Positions 24,210-34,964 are shown, counted from the stretch's first letter. The stretch is DNA of 64,000 bases from an uncultured Clostridia bacterium (GCA_944364615.1 CALVWF010000002.1:62001-126000), one strand, 5' to 3'. The notes: generated by a model from the letters alone, not told the origin. Program-made: numbers and translations.

Positions 24210-24238
24210 TTGACAGTACTAATCGGATGTTGTATAAT
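24210..24238 (+). promoter_or_regulatory. Sigma-A promoter of the pot operon
   Basis: TTGACA (24210-24215), 17-base spacer, TATAAT (24233-24238), a consensus promoter. It leaves a leader of about 125 bases before the XRE-cupin gene, in which I see no clear structure. Confidence 0.85.
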
Positions 24239-24372
24239 TGCTCTCGTCAATCGGTAACAATAATACAATACAAGGTAAATTTTTTTTAAGAAATTTTCCG
24301 CAAGGACGTCTTTTTGCATATTGAAGTGTGATGGACGTTGTTTTTTTTGTGTTTCGACACAGGAGTACTGAT

Positions 24373-24906
24373 ATGGAAATAGGTAGAAAAATAAAACAGA
24401 TAAGATTGCAGAGAGATCTCACACAGGAAGAACTTGCCGCAAGAACGGAACTTACCAAAGGTTACATTTCGCAGTTGGAAAACGATCTGTGCAGTCCGTC
24501 AATCGCTACTCTTGACGATATATTGAACGTTTTGGGAGTTACGTTACAGGACTTTTTCGCAGGTCCCAAGGAAGAGAAAGTGGTGTTTACCGCCAACGAC
24601 TACTTTGAGTCTACCAACGGTACATGCGTAAACACGTGGCTTATTCCCAATTCGCAGAAAAACGACATGGAGCCCATTATACTGACGCTGCCTCCCGATG
24701 GCGTCGCGGAAACGCGTTTGCCCTTCGAGGGGGAGGAATTCGGATACGTTCTTGAAGGGAAAATAATCATAGAAACACCCAACGAAGTGTACAAACTCAA
24801 AAAAGGCGAATCCTTTTCCATCAACGGACGTAAGGAACACACTGTCAAGAACAACAACAACGGCAGGAGCCGTGTATTGTGGGTAACTACTCCCAGTAAT
24901 TTCTGA
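24373..24906 (+). CDS. XRE-family regulator with cupin domain (PuuR-like)
   Basis: The 177-residue protein has an N-terminal XRE helix-turn-helix (residues 5-60: [30 protein letters not shown]) and a C-terminal cupin (about 100-175: [21 protein letters not shown]). This architecture is common in regulators placed at the head of polyamine transport operons, where the cupin is thought to sense polyamines. AGGAG lies seven bases before the ATG at 24373; a longer in-frame reading from 24328 is not supported. It is 23 bases from potA and shares its transcript, so it probably controls the operon. Confidence 0.88.
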   Translation: MEIGRKIKQIRLQRDLTQEELAARTELTKGYISQLENDLCSPSIATLDDILNVLGVTLQDFFAGPKEEKVVFTANDYFESTNGTCVNTWLIPNSQKNDMEPIILTLPPDGVAETRLPFEGEEFGYVLEGKIIIETPNEVYKLKKGESFSINGRKEHTVKNNNNGRSRVLWVTTPSNF

Positions 24907-24929
24907 TTCGCAAAAAGGAGATACGGAAG

Positions 24930-26399
24930 ATGGCTAAAGTCAAAGTAGGCGATTGGGACAAAATCATAGAACTTAAAGACGTTTGCAAGAGTTACGACGG
25001 CAAGATGGTTGTCAAAAATCTGTCTCTTGCTATCAAAAGAGGGGCGTTTGTTACGCTGTTGGGACCTTCCGGCTGCGGAAAGACCACAACGCTCAGAATG
25101 ATTGCGGGATTCGAAGAAGCAGACAGCGGTACAATTTTTCTGGAAAAGCAGGACGTGACGGAAATTCCTCCTCACAAAAGACCGATAAACACGGTTTTCC
25201 AGAAATACGCGCTTTTCCCTCACCTTAATGTTTACGGCAACATTGCCTACGGACTTAAACTCAAACGTATTGAAGAAACAGATCCGAACGCTCCTGCAGG
25301 CAAACAGGTGAAGACGCGCAAGTTTACCCGTGCGGAAATTGCCGAAAAGGTACAGCGTGCATTGAAACTGGTGGGACTGGAGGGCTACGAACAAAGGGAC
25401 GTTACAAGTCTTTCCGGCGGTCAGCAGCAACGTGTTGCAATTGCACGTGCGCTTGTGTTGCAACCCAAGGTGTTGCTGTTGGACGAACCTTTGGGTGCGC
25501 TTGACCTTAAAATGCGCAAGGAAATGCAACTGGAACTTATGGAAATGCACAAGAAGTTGGGCATTACGTTTGTTTACGTCACTCACGATCAGGAAGAAGC
25601 GCTTACGATGTCCGATTACATCGTGGTAATGAAAGACGGCGTTGTTCAGCAGATAGGTTCTCCCAAGGCTATATACGACGAACCCGCAAATGCGTTTGTG
25701 GCAGACTTTATAGGCGAAAGCAACATAATTTCCGGTACAATGATAGAAGATTACAAGGTACGTTTCCTCGATACCGACTTCAAGTGTCTTGACAAAAACT
25801 TCAACAAAAACGAAGAAGTGGACGTTGTCATCCGTCCCGAGGATATAAAGATTACCGATGTGGAAAAAGGTATGCTTGAAGGCAAGGTGGTCAGTCAGGT
25901 GTTCAAAGGCACGTTCTACGAAATGAACGTACTTGCAGGCGATTACGAATTTACCGTGCAGTCCACCGAATCGAGAGATGTCGGAGAAGAAGTGGGGATT
26001 TCCGTAAAACCCAACGGTATTCACATAATGAAGAAAATGCTTGTTGCCAACGAATTCGTTACCGAAATGGACAGCGACGAAAGCATCGACATAAACGGAG
26101 TAAGTTTCAACGTATTCAACAACGGCAATTTCCGTCAGGGCGACAAGGTCAAGGCTTCGGTGTCTCTGGACGACATCATTCTTACAGACTACGAAGAAGA
26201 GGGCATTGTAGGCGGCAACATAGTGCAGACTGTGTACAAGGGCAGTTATTTTCAGGTACAGGTTGCGGCGGACAACAATTGCGATTTCTGGCTGGATTCC
26301 GACGACGAATGGGACATCGGCGACAGAGTGGGTATTCAGATAAAGCCTGAAAGTTTTGTGCTGGAAAAGATTACGGAGGAAGAGGCAGCTAATGAATAA
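24930..26399 (+). CDS. potA: Spermidine/putrescine ABC transporter ATP-binding protein, with duplicated TOBE domain
   Basis: The ABC domain (residues 10-265) is complete: [28 protein letters not shown] and [10 protein letters not shown]. PotA is usually 350-380 residues; this one is 489. The extra length is a second TOBE-like unit: [18 protein letters not shown] (from about 317) and [18 protein letters not shown] (from about 428) are clear tandem copies, each ending in GxxVGIxxKP. The TOBE region regulates transport or senses substrate in related importers. GGAGA lies eleven bases before the ATG. The stop overlaps the potB start (ATGAATAA). Confidence 0.93.
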   Translation: MAKVKVGDWDKIIELKDVCKSYDGKMVVKNLSLAIKRGAFVTLLGPSGCGKTTTLRMIAGFEEADSGTIFLEKQDVTEIPPHKRPINTVFQKYALFPHLNVYGNIAYGLKLKRIEETDPNAPAGKQVKTRKFTRAEIAEKVQRALKLVGLEGYEQRDVTSLSGGQQQRVAIARALVLQPKVLLLDEPLGALDLKMRKEMQLELMEMHKKLGITFVYVTHDQEEALTMSDYIVVMKDGVVQQIGSPKAIYDEPANAFVADFIGESNIISGTMIEDYKVRFLDTDFKCLDKNFNKNEEVDVVIRPEDIKITDVEKGMLEGKVVSQVFKGTFYEMNVLAGDYEFTVQSTESRDVGEEVGISVKPNGIHIMKKMLVANEFVTEMDSDESIDINGVSFNVFNNGNFRQGDKVKASVSLDDIILTDYEEEGIVGGNIVQTVYKGSYFQVQVAADNNCDFWLDSDDEWDIGDRVGIQIKPESFVLEKITEEEAANE

Positions 26400-27165
26400 C
26401 TCTAAACTTTCAAAGCAGATGTTTGCCCTTCCTTACGCGATACTTGCGGTGGTGTTCGTCATTATTCCGCTGGTAATAATGATGTTTACGGCGTTTGTGG
26501 ACGGCAACGGCTCGTTTACATTTGACAATTTTCTGAATTTCGGCAACGCCGACGTGTGGAAAGTTCTGGGACGTTCGTTTATTATGGCGTTTCTGACCAC
26601 TGTTATATGTCTGGTGCTTGCCTACCCTACGGCAATGATTCTTGCCAACAGCAGGCTCAACAAATCCGCGACAATCGTCATGCTGTTTGTGCTTCCCATG
26701 TGGATAAATTCGCTGTTGCGTATTTACGCCGTCAAACTGATATTCGAAGATATGCTGGGAAGAGGATTCGGACTTGTGCTTTTAGGAATGGTGTACGATT
26801 TCTTTCCTTTTATGCTGATGCCTCTGTATACAATACTGGCAAATATGGATCACAGTTACATCGAGGCGGCGGAAGACCTCGGAGCAAGTCCGCTGAAAAA
26901 CTTTCTTACGGTGATACTTCCGCTGTCCGTTCCCGGTATAATTTCCGGAGTACTTATGGTGTTTATGCCTACGGTGTCGACTTTTGCCGTAAGCGACATA
27001 CTGGGAAATCCCGACACCTATATGTTCGGTAACCTTATAAATTACAATATGGAAAAAGGCTACTACAATCTCGGCTCGGCTTATTCCATCGTAATGCTTG
27101 CGTTGATAGGCATAACTACTCTTATAGCCAACCGTATTACGGCGGTTAGAGGAGGTAAGAAATGA
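26392..27165 (+). CDS. potB: Spermidine/putrescine ABC transporter permease PotB
   Basis: The 257-residue protein has six membrane helices and the permease EAA-type loop [25 protein letters not shown] (the motif for docking the ATPase) near residue 165-190. The ATG at 26392 overlaps the potA stop by eight bases and is preceded by GAGGAAGAGG. The stop overlaps potC (ATGA). Confidence 0.93.
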   Translation: MNNSKLSKQMFALPYAILAVVFVIIPLVIMMFTAFVDGNGSFTFDNFLNFGNADVWKVLGRSFIMAFLTTVICLVLAYPTAMILANSRLNKSATIVMLFVLPMWINSLLRIYAVKLIFEDMLGRGFGLVLLGMVYDFFPFMLMPLYTILANMDHSYIEAAEDLGASPLKNFLTVILPLSVPGIISGVLMVFMPTVSTFAVSDILGNPDTYMFGNLINYNMEKGYYNLGSAYSIVMLALIGITTLIANRITAVRGGKK

Positions 27166-27968
27166 AAATAAAAGCGTGGAAAAAAGTAATTTCTTACAGT
27201 TTTCTGGCATTGATACTGATTTTTACCTATCTTCCCATTGCTGTGCTGGTGGTGTACAGTTTTACCGACGCTCGCAGTATCGGGGTGTGGACGGGATTTA
27301 CCTTCGAACTGTACGCAGAGTTGTTTTCCGATCAGGAAATACTGTCAGCCATACTTAATTCGGTGATACTCGCAGTTACTTCCGCAGGTTGCGCCACAAT
27401 AATCGGAACGTTTGCGGCTGTAGGTATTTACAGTATGAAACGTATACCGAGAAAACTAATGGAAGGCACAAATCAGATTACGATGCTCAACGCCGATATA
27501 GTTACTGCAATAGCATTTATGCTGTTTTTCCTGATAGTGCAGTTTATACCTTTCGGCTGGGCTACTCTCATAATATCTCACACAATGGTGTGTATACCCT
27601 ATGTCGTAATGTCTGTTTTGCCACGTCTGTCGCAACTCAATCCCAATCTTTACGAGGCGGGACAGGATCTCGGGGCAAGTCCGATGCGGGTAATGTTTAC
27701 CGTGATGTTGCCTCAACTTATTACGGCAATGCTTGCAGGTTTTATGTTGTCCGTAACTATCAGTCTTGACGACTTTGTAATTACGAAATTTAACTCAAAC
27801 AGCGAAGTTGTCACAATTTCCGTTTACTTGTACAACAAGTTGAAGAAAGGAGTCAAACCCGTTCTGCGTGCAATGAGCACGCTGATACTTGTAGTTGTCA
27901 CCGCCGTGGTGGTAGGTATCAACGTGGGACAGAAACGCCGTTCGGACAAGGTTCGGAAAAACGTCTGA
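27162..27968 (+). CDS. potC: Spermidine/putrescine ABC transporter permease PotC
   Basis: The 268-residue second permease subunit has six membrane helices and the coupling loop EAGQDLGASPMRV followed by VMLPQL. With PotB it forms the membrane channel. AGGAGG lies eight bases before the ATG, within the end of potB, so the two are translationally coupled. Confidence 0.93.
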   Translation: MKIKAWKKVISYSFLALILIFTYLPIAVLVVYSFTDARSIGVWTGFTFELYAELFSDQEILSAILNSVILAVTSAGCATIIGTFAAVGIYSMKRIPRKLMEGTNQITMLNADIVTAIAFMLFFLIVQFIPFGWATLIISHTMVCIPYVVMSVLPRLSQLNPNLYEAGQDLGASPMRVMFTVMLPQLITAMLAGFMLSVTISLDDFVITKFNSNSEVVTISVYLYNKLKKGVKPVLRAMSTLILVVVTAVVVGINVGQKRRSDKVRKNV

Positions 27969-28020
27969 TCAGGTTGCTGCGTCTTTTGACGAGTAATATA
28001 TTTCACAAGGAGAAAATAAA

Positions 28021-29247
28021 ATGAAAAAACTGGTATCGTTATTTTTGGTAGCGTTAATGGCGACGCTGGCAGTTTTCACTCTGACGGCATGTACTCCCAG
28101 AGAGGAAATACTGAAGGTTTACAACTGGGGCGACTATATGTCAAAGGAAACCTATACGGGATTTCAGAGTTGGTATAAAGAAAAAACCGGCAAAAACATT
28201 GTTGTAAAGTATGCCGAGTTTGACACCAACGAATCCATGTACGTGGAAATAAATCAGAAAAAAGCGGACTACGATGTGTTGTGTCCTTCTGACTATATGA
28301 TAGAGCGAATGATTTCCGAAGGTTTGTTGCAGAAACTCAACGATGAAACACAAAAAGTAGTGCAAGGCGCGGTGTCCGACAGTTTGTCAACTCTTATAAA
28401 GGGCGCATACGACCCGAATATGGAATACTCGATGCCTTACATGTGGGGTACTTTGGGAATAATGTACAACCGTCTGTCCGATGGACTCAACGACGAAGTG
28501 GTTTCCGAATGGGACGCACTGTGGAACAGTCAGTTTACCGGTAAGATCTACATGAAAGACAGCGTCAGAGACGCTTACACTGTGGCTATGTTGCGCGAAA
28601 ACGCAGATGCACTCAATGCGGCTGCGCAAAACGGCTACGACAGCGAAGAATACCAGACATTGCTCGGCAGTATATTTACAGGTACGGACGAAGCTAAAAT
28701 AGAAATTGCCAAAAATTCTCTGCTTGAACAGAAACCCCTGCTCAGAGGATACGAAGTCGACAGCGCAAAGGACGATATGTTGCGTGACGTAGAAGGCAAA
28801 AAAGGCTATCTCGGTCTGTTCTGGTCTTGCGACGCAGGTTATATCATGAACGGTTCGGAAGACGACGCCAACCTCAATCTCCGTTACATAGTCCCCAAAG
28901 AGGGAAGTAACGTTTGGGTGGACGGTTTTGTCATCAGCAAATACGCAGGAAACGTTGAAGCGGCAAACTACTTTATTCAGTACCTGTGCGACTCGGACGT
29001 TGCTTACGATTGTATGGATTACGTAGGTTCTACCACGGGCGTTGAAGAGGCGATGAACAATTACAAGGCTGATTTGTTGTCGGAAGATTCCGATATGTTT
29101 ACAGACGCTCCCGAAGGTTTCATGGAAATGTACATCGAAATGATGTTCCCCTCCGCGGAAACTTTGCAACGTTGTGCAATAATGAAGGATTTCGGACAGT
29201 ACAACTCCGCACTCGATACAATGTGGGAAGACGTCCGTATTTCCTGA
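28021..29247 (+). CDS. potD: Spermidine/putrescine-binding lipoprotein PotD
   Basis: The 408-residue protein has a lipoprotein signal peptide (MKKLVSLFLV, lipobox LTAC with Cys24) and then ILKVYNWGDYM, the opening typical of PotD/PotF binding proteins, with DYDVLCPSDYMIE and PYMWGTLGIMYN further on. It captures polyamines outside the cell and delivers them to PotBC. AAGGAG lies nine bases before the ATG. It ends the operon and is followed by a strong terminator. Confidence 0.94.
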   Translation: MKKLVSLFLVALMATLAVFTLTACTPREEILKVYNWGDYMSKETYTGFQSWYKEKTGKNIVVKYAEFDTNESMYVEINQKKADYDVLCPSDYMIERMISEGLLQKLNDETQKVVQGAVSDSLSTLIKGAYDPNMEYSMPYMWGTLGIMYNRLSDGLNDEVVSEWDALWNSQFTGKIYMKDSVRDAYTVAMLRENADALNAAAQNGYDSEEYQTLLGSIFTGTDEAKIEIAKNSLLEQKPLLRGYEVDSAKDDMLRDVEGKKGYLGLFWSCDAGYIMNGSEDDANLNLRYIVPKEGSNVWVDGFVISKYAGNVEAANYFIQYLCDSDVAYDCMDYVGSTTGVEEAMNNYKADLLSEDSDMFTDAPEGFMEMYIEMMFPSAETLQRCAIMKDFGQYNSALDTMWEDVRIS

Positions 29248-29274
29248 TAAACATTTAAAATAAATACGTAAGAT

Positions 29275-29305
29275 AAGACCGACGCGTGTGCGTCGGTCTT
29301 TTAAA
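29275..29305 (+). terminator. Terminator of the pot operon
   Basis: AAGACCGACGC pairs perfectly with GCGTCGGTCTT around GTGT, followed by TTTT. Confidence 0.85.
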
Positions 29306-29411
29306 TTATTTTGGTTGTAAGTGGGGCGGAAAAGGTAATTACATATTTACATATTATTGTCACTCCGTAGACAAGCGTTGTCGGAAAGCGTTTAAATACG
29401 ACTCGGTCAGA

Positions 29412-29450
29412 CGAAAAGAGAAAGCGCGCAGAGGATTTTCTCTGCGTGCT
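29412..29450 (-). terminator. Terminator of the MacB-like ABC gene
   Basis: On the minus strand AGCACGCAGAG pairs with CTCTGCGCGCT (one wobble), followed by TTCTCTTTTC, 11 bases after the stop. Confidence 0.75.
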
Positions 29451-29460
29451 TAGTATCGTA

Positions 29461-32019
29461 TTATTCGGTACGTAATGCCTTGACGGGATCCATTTTGGCT
29501 GCCACTCGCGAAGGAATGGAACCGGACACGAACGTAAGAACACAACTTATCGCTATCAGCATCAATGCCGACAACGGGTTGAGTATTACGAGATTTGTGG
29601 ACAGCATTCCTCCTGCAAGAGAAGTGAGAATCAGATTTAAAGGTATGCTCAGCAGATATGTTACCGCTATACCTATTACGCCTGCAATAAAACCTATTAT
29701 AAGCGTTTCTGCGTTGAATACGTTGCTTACATCGTTTTTACTTGCTCCCAGACTGCGAAGCACACCTATTTCTTTCGTGCGCTCTATGACGGACACGTAA
29801 GTGATTATTCCTATCATCACGCTGCTGACTACAAGAGAAATGGATGCAAAGGCTATCAGTACGTAGGAAATGATGTCGATCATCTGTCCCATCGAAGAGG
29901 ACAGTATCTGCGTCGCATCCGTGTAAACTATCTTGTTGTTTTTACCTTGTTCGGTAGTGTTCCATGTGTTGAGGTAATTCAAGATTTCGTCCTTTGACTG
30001 GAAATCTTTGGGGTAGATGTATATTGCCGACGGCAACGTACTTGCTCCTACTTGCTGCAAAGCATACTGATATGCCTGCTCTTCGGTCACGTTTTTGTAA
30101 CCTGCGCCTTCCATGGAATTTATCACCGTGTCTATAGGCACAGACATATAGGTGTTTCCGTCGGCGGACACGTATACGTTTTCTTTGGTTTGCGCCAATG
30201 CTATTTCGGAAGACCTGCTGTCTTCGAGGTAAATCTGTGTGAGTGACGGCAGATAAAGGATTCCTGTGCTGTACAGGGACAGCGGAGCGTTTTCGTTTAT
30301 TCTCAGCACACCCACAACATTGAGTGTGTAACTTCTGTCGCTGTTGTAAATTTCGCTCAGCGTATTCTGCTTTGTTTCGGCATCGGCAATGGAATCTATA
30401 GTGGTGTAGTATGTTCCGAAAGAGTTTGTGTTTTTCACAAAGTAGTCGTCGTTGAACACCACTTTAAAAGTTTTGTTCAGAATGTCCTCAAAGGAAATAT
30501 CGTCGTAAACTACTGTGTCTTCCTGCTTGTTGTAGGTGTAAGAAATTCCCAATGCGTCCAGAGTGGAAATGCTGAGTCTGTTGCGGTTGTCCACGATTAT
30601 TGCCACTTCGTCGGGCTGTGTGGGGTAGTTTCCGTACAGCACATCGTATTGCGACAGTACGAAATCGCTGTTGCCCAAAGACTCCTGGAATACCGACGAA
30701 GAACCCATCATTGCCGAAGTCATGTCCGAACTGCCCGACGAGGTGTTTACCATCATATATGTTCCGTTGTTTTCGGAAATGATGTTGAGAGTCTTGGAGT
30801 AGGAATACTGCACTCCGTTTGTCAATTGTTCATCGGCAGGCTTTTGCGATTCGTCGGCGTAAAACTGCTGTATGAAGTCGTAGTATTCCTGACTGATGTA
30901 GTTGTAGTGCAACATCTTTGAAAGACTGCCCGAGGAGGGATCGTAGACGTGTATTACTTCTTCGTCGGGAAATTTGCCGTCCTGCGACATATTTATGCCG
31001 CCCTGTATCTGTTCGTAAATGGCGTCCATGTCGGCCGCTACCTGAGAGATGGTGATCGGGTATCCCGACAAAGTGTCCGATTGCAGTTTAGCGATATAAA
31101 GATTAAACCCGTTGCTTAAAGCCAGTACAAGCGCAACGCCGATTATACCTATCGAGCCTGCGATGCTTGTCATTAAAGTTCTGCCCAATTTGGTAAGCAT
31201 GTTTTTGAATGACAGCGTAAGCGCCGTCCAGAAAGACATTTTTACCTTCTTTTTTTGTGAAGGTTTTACCTTTTCGGATTGTGACGCCTGTAACTGCGCC
31301 TGCTGTTCAGCCTGCTTTTCCCTGCGGTATTCTTCTTCCGTCAGAGGATTGCTGTCGGAAATCACTTCGCCGTCGTGCAATTTTATTATACGTGTGGCGT
31401 ATTTCTGTGCAAGTTCGCCGTTGTGAGTGACCATTATTACCAGATGATTGTCCGCTACCTTTTTAAGCAAATCCATCACCTGCACGCTTGTCACGCTGTC
31501 CAGCGCGCCGGTAGGTTCGTCAGCCAATACTATTTGCGGATTGTTTACCAGTGCTCTTGCAAGTGCGACGCGTTGCATCTGACCTCCGGAAAGTTGGTTG
31601 GGCTTTTTGGAGTACTGATCTGCCAGTCCCACTTCATCGAGTGCCTTTCTTGCACGCTGTCTGCGTTCAGCTTTGGACACGCCCGACAGCGTCAACGCGA
31701 GTTCCACATTGCTTTCGACTGTCTGGTGGGGAATGAGGTTGTAACTCTGAAACACAAATCCAATGCGATGGTTTCGGTAATTGTTCCAGTCCTTTTCCGT
31801 GTAACGTGCGGTGGAAATACCCTCAATCTGCAGGTCGCCTTCGGTATAGTGGTCCAGTCCGCCTACAATGTTGAGCAAGGTGGTTTTGCCGCATCCCGAA
31901 GGACCAAGTATCGCCACAAACTCGTTTGAGCGAAAATCCACCGAGATACCTTTCAATGCTTCTACGGTGTTGCTTTTGTCCGTATTGTACTGTTTGGTTA
32001 TATTCTTTAATGTGAGCAT
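29461..32019 (-). CDS. Fused ABC ATPase-permease, MacB/FtsX-type
   Basis: The 852-residue protein joins an ABC ATPase (1-225: [37 protein letters not shown]) to a permease of the FtsX/MacB class. There is one helix near 285-305, a large outside domain of about 400 residues, then three helices near the C-terminus with TKEIGVLRSLGASKNDVSNVF. Such mechanotransmission-type ABC proteins export peptides or lipoproteins or respond to antimicrobials rather than import. Between the ATPase and helix 1 lies a Gln/Lys-rich linker. The gene has no partner periplasmic or two-component genes beside it. GGAG lies seven bases before the ATG. Confidence 0.87.
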   Translation of the reverse strand: MLTLKNITKQYNTDKSNTVEALKGISVDFRSNEFVAILGPSGCGKTTLLNIVGGLDHYTEGDLQIEGISTARYTEKDWNNYRNHRIGFVFQSYNLIPHQTVESNVELALTLSGVSKAERRQRARKALDEVGLADQYSKKPNQLSGGQMQRVALARALVNNPQIVLADEPTGALDSVTSVQVMDLLKKVADNHLVIMVTHNGELAQKYATRIIKLHDGEVISDSNPLTEEEYRREKQAEQQAQLQASQSEKVKPSQKKKVKMSFWTALTLSFKNMLTKLGRTLMTSIAGSIGIIGVALVLALSNGFNLYIAKLQSDTLSGYPITISQVAADMDAIYEQIQGGINMSQDGKFPDEEVIHVYDPSSGSLSKMLHYNYISQEYYDFIQQFYADESQKPADEQLTNGVQYSYSKTLNIISENNGTYMMVNTSSGSSDMTSAMMGSSSVFQESLGNSDFVLSQYDVLYGNYPTQPDEVAIIVDNRNRLSISTLDALGISYTYNKQEDTVVYDDISFEDILNKTFKVVFNDDYFVKNTNSFGTYYTTIDSIADAETKQNTLSEIYNSDRSYTLNVVGVLRINENAPLSLYSTGILYLPSLTQIYLEDSRSSEIALAQTKENVYVSADGNTYMSVPIDTVINSMEGAGYKNVTEEQAYQYALQQVGASTLPSAIYIYPKDFQSKDEILNYLNTWNTTEQGKNNKIVYTDATQILSSSMGQMIDIISYVLIAFASISLVVSSVMIGIITYVSVIERTKEIGVLRSLGASKNDVSNVFNAETLIIGFIAGVIGIAVTYLLSIPLNLILTSLAGGMLSTNLVILNPLSALMLIAISCVLTFVSGSIPSRVAAKMDPVKALRTE

Positions 32020-32137
32020 ATATTTCTCCTGATACTATACTGCAATTTAATTAACGGTAAAATTTTAGTGTGTGTTACTTAATTTTCCCTTAAAGGTAAC
32101 AATTTAACTGCATTTATATATTTTATCACAAAATTTG

Positions 32138-32166
32138 TTGTCGATAAAATCTTTTTATGCTAAAAT
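32138..32166 (+). promoter_or_regulatory. Sigma-A promoter for the hexosaminidase gene
   Basis: TTGTCG (32138-32143), 17-base spacer, TAAAAT (32161-32166), 24 bases before the start. Confidence 0.6.
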
Positions 32167-32189
32167 TATAAAAATAAGGAGAGAAAACG

Positions 32190-33749
32190 ATGTTCATCAC
32201 GCCCAAACCGCTTGAAACGGAATTACTTACGGGACAATTTGTTCTGGATGAAAACTGTACTGTTTTCTGCACGGACAATTTGTTGAAATCGGTTGAATTT
32301 TTTGTGGATTGCATAAGAAAAAACACCGGCATTACACTTAATTTTGTTGACAAACTGGATGACGCCGTGATATATTTTACCGCTCCGGGCACAGACGATA
32401 TGGCTGAGGACGAATATATCATTGCATGTGCCGACGGCAAGTTGGGAGTGACCGTCGCAACGGAGGCGGGCTGTTTCTATGCTGTCCAGTCGCTTATTTC
32501 GATGTTCGACATCAACAATTACGAAGGCGGTGTACCGACTTGCAGACATTGTTTTATAAAGGACAGACCTAAATACGGGTACAGAGCTTTGCATCTTGAC
32601 ATTGCAAGGCATTTTTTTGGAACGGAAACAATAAAGCAAATTATCGATCTGATGGCGTCCTTTAAACTTAACGTTCTGCACCTGCATTTAAGCGATGATC
32701 AGGGATTCCGTGTGCAGATAGACAGATACCCGCTTATAAACAGCATTTCTTCCTACCGCAACGGTACGGAATTGAGGGACGGCACGATACATACAGACTC
32801 CGAAAGGTACGGAGGATATCTCACCAAAGCGGAAGTCGCCGAACTTGTGAATTACGCCGGAGAACGGCACATCGACATTGTGCCCGAACTGGATCTGCCC
32901 GGTCATATTGTTGCGCTGTTGGCGGCGTACCCTCAGTATTCCTGTGTGGGCGAAGGTATAGAAGTACGCAAAAAATGGGGAATTTCCAAAGATCTGCTTT
33001 GTGCGGGAAACGATGACGTCTACCCCTTTATATGCAACATTTTAGACGAACTGACGGAAATGTTTCCTTCTGCTTATTTCCATCTCGGAGGAGACGAAAC
33101 TCCCAAGGACAGGTGGTGCAACTGCAAAAAATGCCGAGCGAAGTTAAACGAACTGCATCTCGATTCTTTTGCGGAATTGCAGACTTATATGTTCAATTAT
33201 TTCGCCGAATATCTGCGCGGTAAAGGCAAAACGGTTTTGGGTTGGAATGACGGATTTACGGCAAACACCCATCCCGATACGGTTTGTCATTATTGGATGC
33301 AGAAGACGGAGCGTCAGACAATAAAAGCAATAAACAACGGCAGAAAGGCGGTAATGTCGCCGTTTTTCAGGATGTACTTCGATTACCCGTATGCAATGAC
33401 TCCGTTAAAAAAGACCTACGGGTATAAGCCCGACAAAGGTGTAAAAAAACATGCCGAAGGCAATATTTTAGGAGTGGAAGGCACGGTGTGGACGGAACAC
33501 ATCAAAAACACCGACAAGTTGTTTTTCAATCTGTTGCCTCGCCTTGCCGCGCTCAGCGAATGCGCCTGGGGAACAAACAGACATTACGGAGATTTTAAAA
33601 ACAGGGTAAAGAGTCTCGAAAAGGTGTGGGACGGACAGTCGTTGAATTACAACGCCCGTGCTACGGCAAATCAGTCGGTGTTTAGAAGATTGAAGACGGT
33701 TTCGCTGTTCTTTAAAAAAGATGCCGACGTGGAATTAAAAAATAATTAA
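32190..33749 (+). CDS. Beta-N-acetylhexosaminidase, GH20
   Basis: The 519-residue protein shows the GH20 barrel: YGYRALHLDIARHFF, LHLHLSDDQGFRV, DIVPELDLPGH and the catalytic pair Asp302-Glu303 in HLGGDETP, plus VEGTVWTEH near the end. It removes terminal GlcNAc/GalNAc from oligosaccharides. There is no signal peptide, so it should act in the cytoplasm on imported di- or oligosaccharides, for example from peptidoglycan, mucin or chitin. AAGGAGAG lies nine bases before the ATG. The adjacent gene is pfkA, with no amino-sugar genes nearby. Confidence 0.92.
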   Translation: MFITPKPLETELLTGQFVLDENCTVFCTDNLLKSVEFFVDCIRKNTGITLNFVDKLDDAVIYFTAPGTDDMAEDEYIIACADGKLGVTVATEAGCFYAVQSLISMFDINNYEGGVPTCRHCFIKDRPKYGYRALHLDIARHFFGTETIKQIIDLMASFKLNVLHLHLSDDQGFRVQIDRYPLINSISSYRNGTELRDGTIHTDSERYGGYLTKAEVAELVNYAGERHIDIVPELDLPGHIVALLAAYPQYSCVGEGIEVRKKWGISKDLLCAGNDDVYPFICNILDELTEMFPSAYFHLGGDETPKDRWCNCKKCRAKLNELHLDSFAELQTYMFNYFAEYLRGKGKTVLGWNDGFTANTHPDTVCHYWMQKTERQTIKAINNGRKAVMSPFFRMYFDYPYAMTPLKKTYGYKPDKGVKKHAEGNILGVEGTVWTEHIKNTDKLFFNLLPRLAALSECAWGTNRHYGDFKNRVKSLEKVWDGQSLNYNARATANQSVFRRLKTVSLFFKKDADVELKNN

Positions 33750-33806
33750 AATTCAGCAACAAACAAATTCTATATACAGTATTAAACAAAATTCAGAGGT
33801 ATGCTT

Positions 33807-34775
33807 ATGAAAAAAATTGCAGTTTTGACGAGCGGCGGCGACTCGCAGGGAATGAATGCGGCTATTTACGCCGTTGTGCGTATGGCACTGGACAACGGTC
33901 TGGAAGTCGTAGGAATAGAAGACGGCTATCAGGGACTTATTGCAGGAAGCGTTGTTCCGATGAATGCCAAGAGCGTTGACGGAATCATCCATCGCGGAGG
34001 AACGGTATTGCGCACTTCCCGTTGTTCGGCAATGAAGACGGATGAAGGACAAAACAAGGCGTACAAGACGCTTGTGGACAACAACATCGACGGACTTGTG
34101 GTAATCGGCGGTGACGGAAGTTTTCAGGGGGCAAAAATTCTTGCTACCAAATTCGGTGTTCTTACTATGGGAATTCCCGGAACAATCGACAATGACCTTG
34201 CTTACACCGACTTTACCTTGGGATTCGACAGTGCGGTCAATGCGGTAATGCAGACTATAAAAATGCTCAGAGATACAATGAGTTGTAACGAACGTTCCTG
34301 CGTAGTGGAAGTAATGGGTCGCAATTGCGGTGACATCGCTTTGCATGCAGGTATCACATCCGCAGCCGAAATGATTATTGTCCCCGAAGTCCGTTGCTCT
34401 TTCGAAGAAGTGGTTGCCCGTCTGAAGTACAATCTCGAACACGGTAAAAAGGACAATATAGTAGTGCTTGCCGAAGGCGCGGGCAAGGCAGTGGAAATGG
34501 AAGCCAAACTCAAACAGGCTCTTCCCATCAATCTGCGTTCCATGGTGGTAGGTCACCTGCAAAGAGGCGGCGACGCAAGTTACGCCGACAGACTGCTGGG
34601 CGTTCGTATGGGCGAGCATGCGGTACAGTGTCTGTTGGACGGCAAGACCAGCAGAGTGGTCGGCATCAGACACGACGTCATTATAGACGAAGATATTGTA
34701 GAGGCATTGTCCAAACGTAAGTCTTTCGATTTAAACTTGTACAATCTTGCCAACAGACTGGTAAATTCTTATTGA
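33807..34775 (+). CDS. pfkA: ATP-dependent 6-phosphofructokinase
   Basis: The 322-residue protein has the PFK motifs TSGGDSQGMNAA, VVIGGDGSFQGA, GIPGTIDNDL and GHLQRGG. Gly in GGDGS and Gly in PGTIDND mark the ATP-using rather than the pyrophosphate-using type. It phosphorylates fructose-6-phosphate in glycolysis. I chose the ATG at 33807 because AGAGGT ends six bases before it; the ATG at 33801 directly abuts that site. Confidence 0.95.
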   Translation: MKKIAVLTSGGDSQGMNAAIYAVVRMALDNGLEVVGIEDGYQGLIAGSVVPMNAKSVDGIIHRGGTVLRTSRCSAMKTDEGQNKAYKTLVDNNIDGLVVIGGDGSFQGAKILATKFGVLTMGIPGTIDNDLAYTDFTLGFDSAVNAVMQTIKMLRDTMSCNERSCVVEVMGRNCGDIALHAGITSAAEMIIVPEVRCSFEEVVARLKYNLEHGKKDNIVVLAEGAGKAVEMEAKLKQALPINLRSMVVGHLQRGGDASYADRLLGVRMGEHAVQCLLDGKTSRVVGIRHDVIIDEDIVEALSKRKSFDLNLYNLANRLVNSY

Positions 34776-34803
34776 TAAAGTTTTACGGATATGGATATAA
34801 TAC

Positions 34804-34832
34804 AGGCGGTGACTGCGGTCACCGCTTTGTTG
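34804..34832 (+). terminator. Terminator after pfkA
   Basis: GCGGTGAC pairs with GTCACCGC around TGCG; only a short T-run (TTTGTT) follows. Confidence 0.65.
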
Positions 34833-34964
34833 CGTTAAAATTCTTCACAATTTCCTTTAAGAAAAATAATTCAATAAAATGTCAATAATGTTGCAGTAAT
34901 ATTAACTTTTGAGGTAACGAAACAATGTTGCATCGTAGCCGTAAGTCTAATACCCTTACATTCT

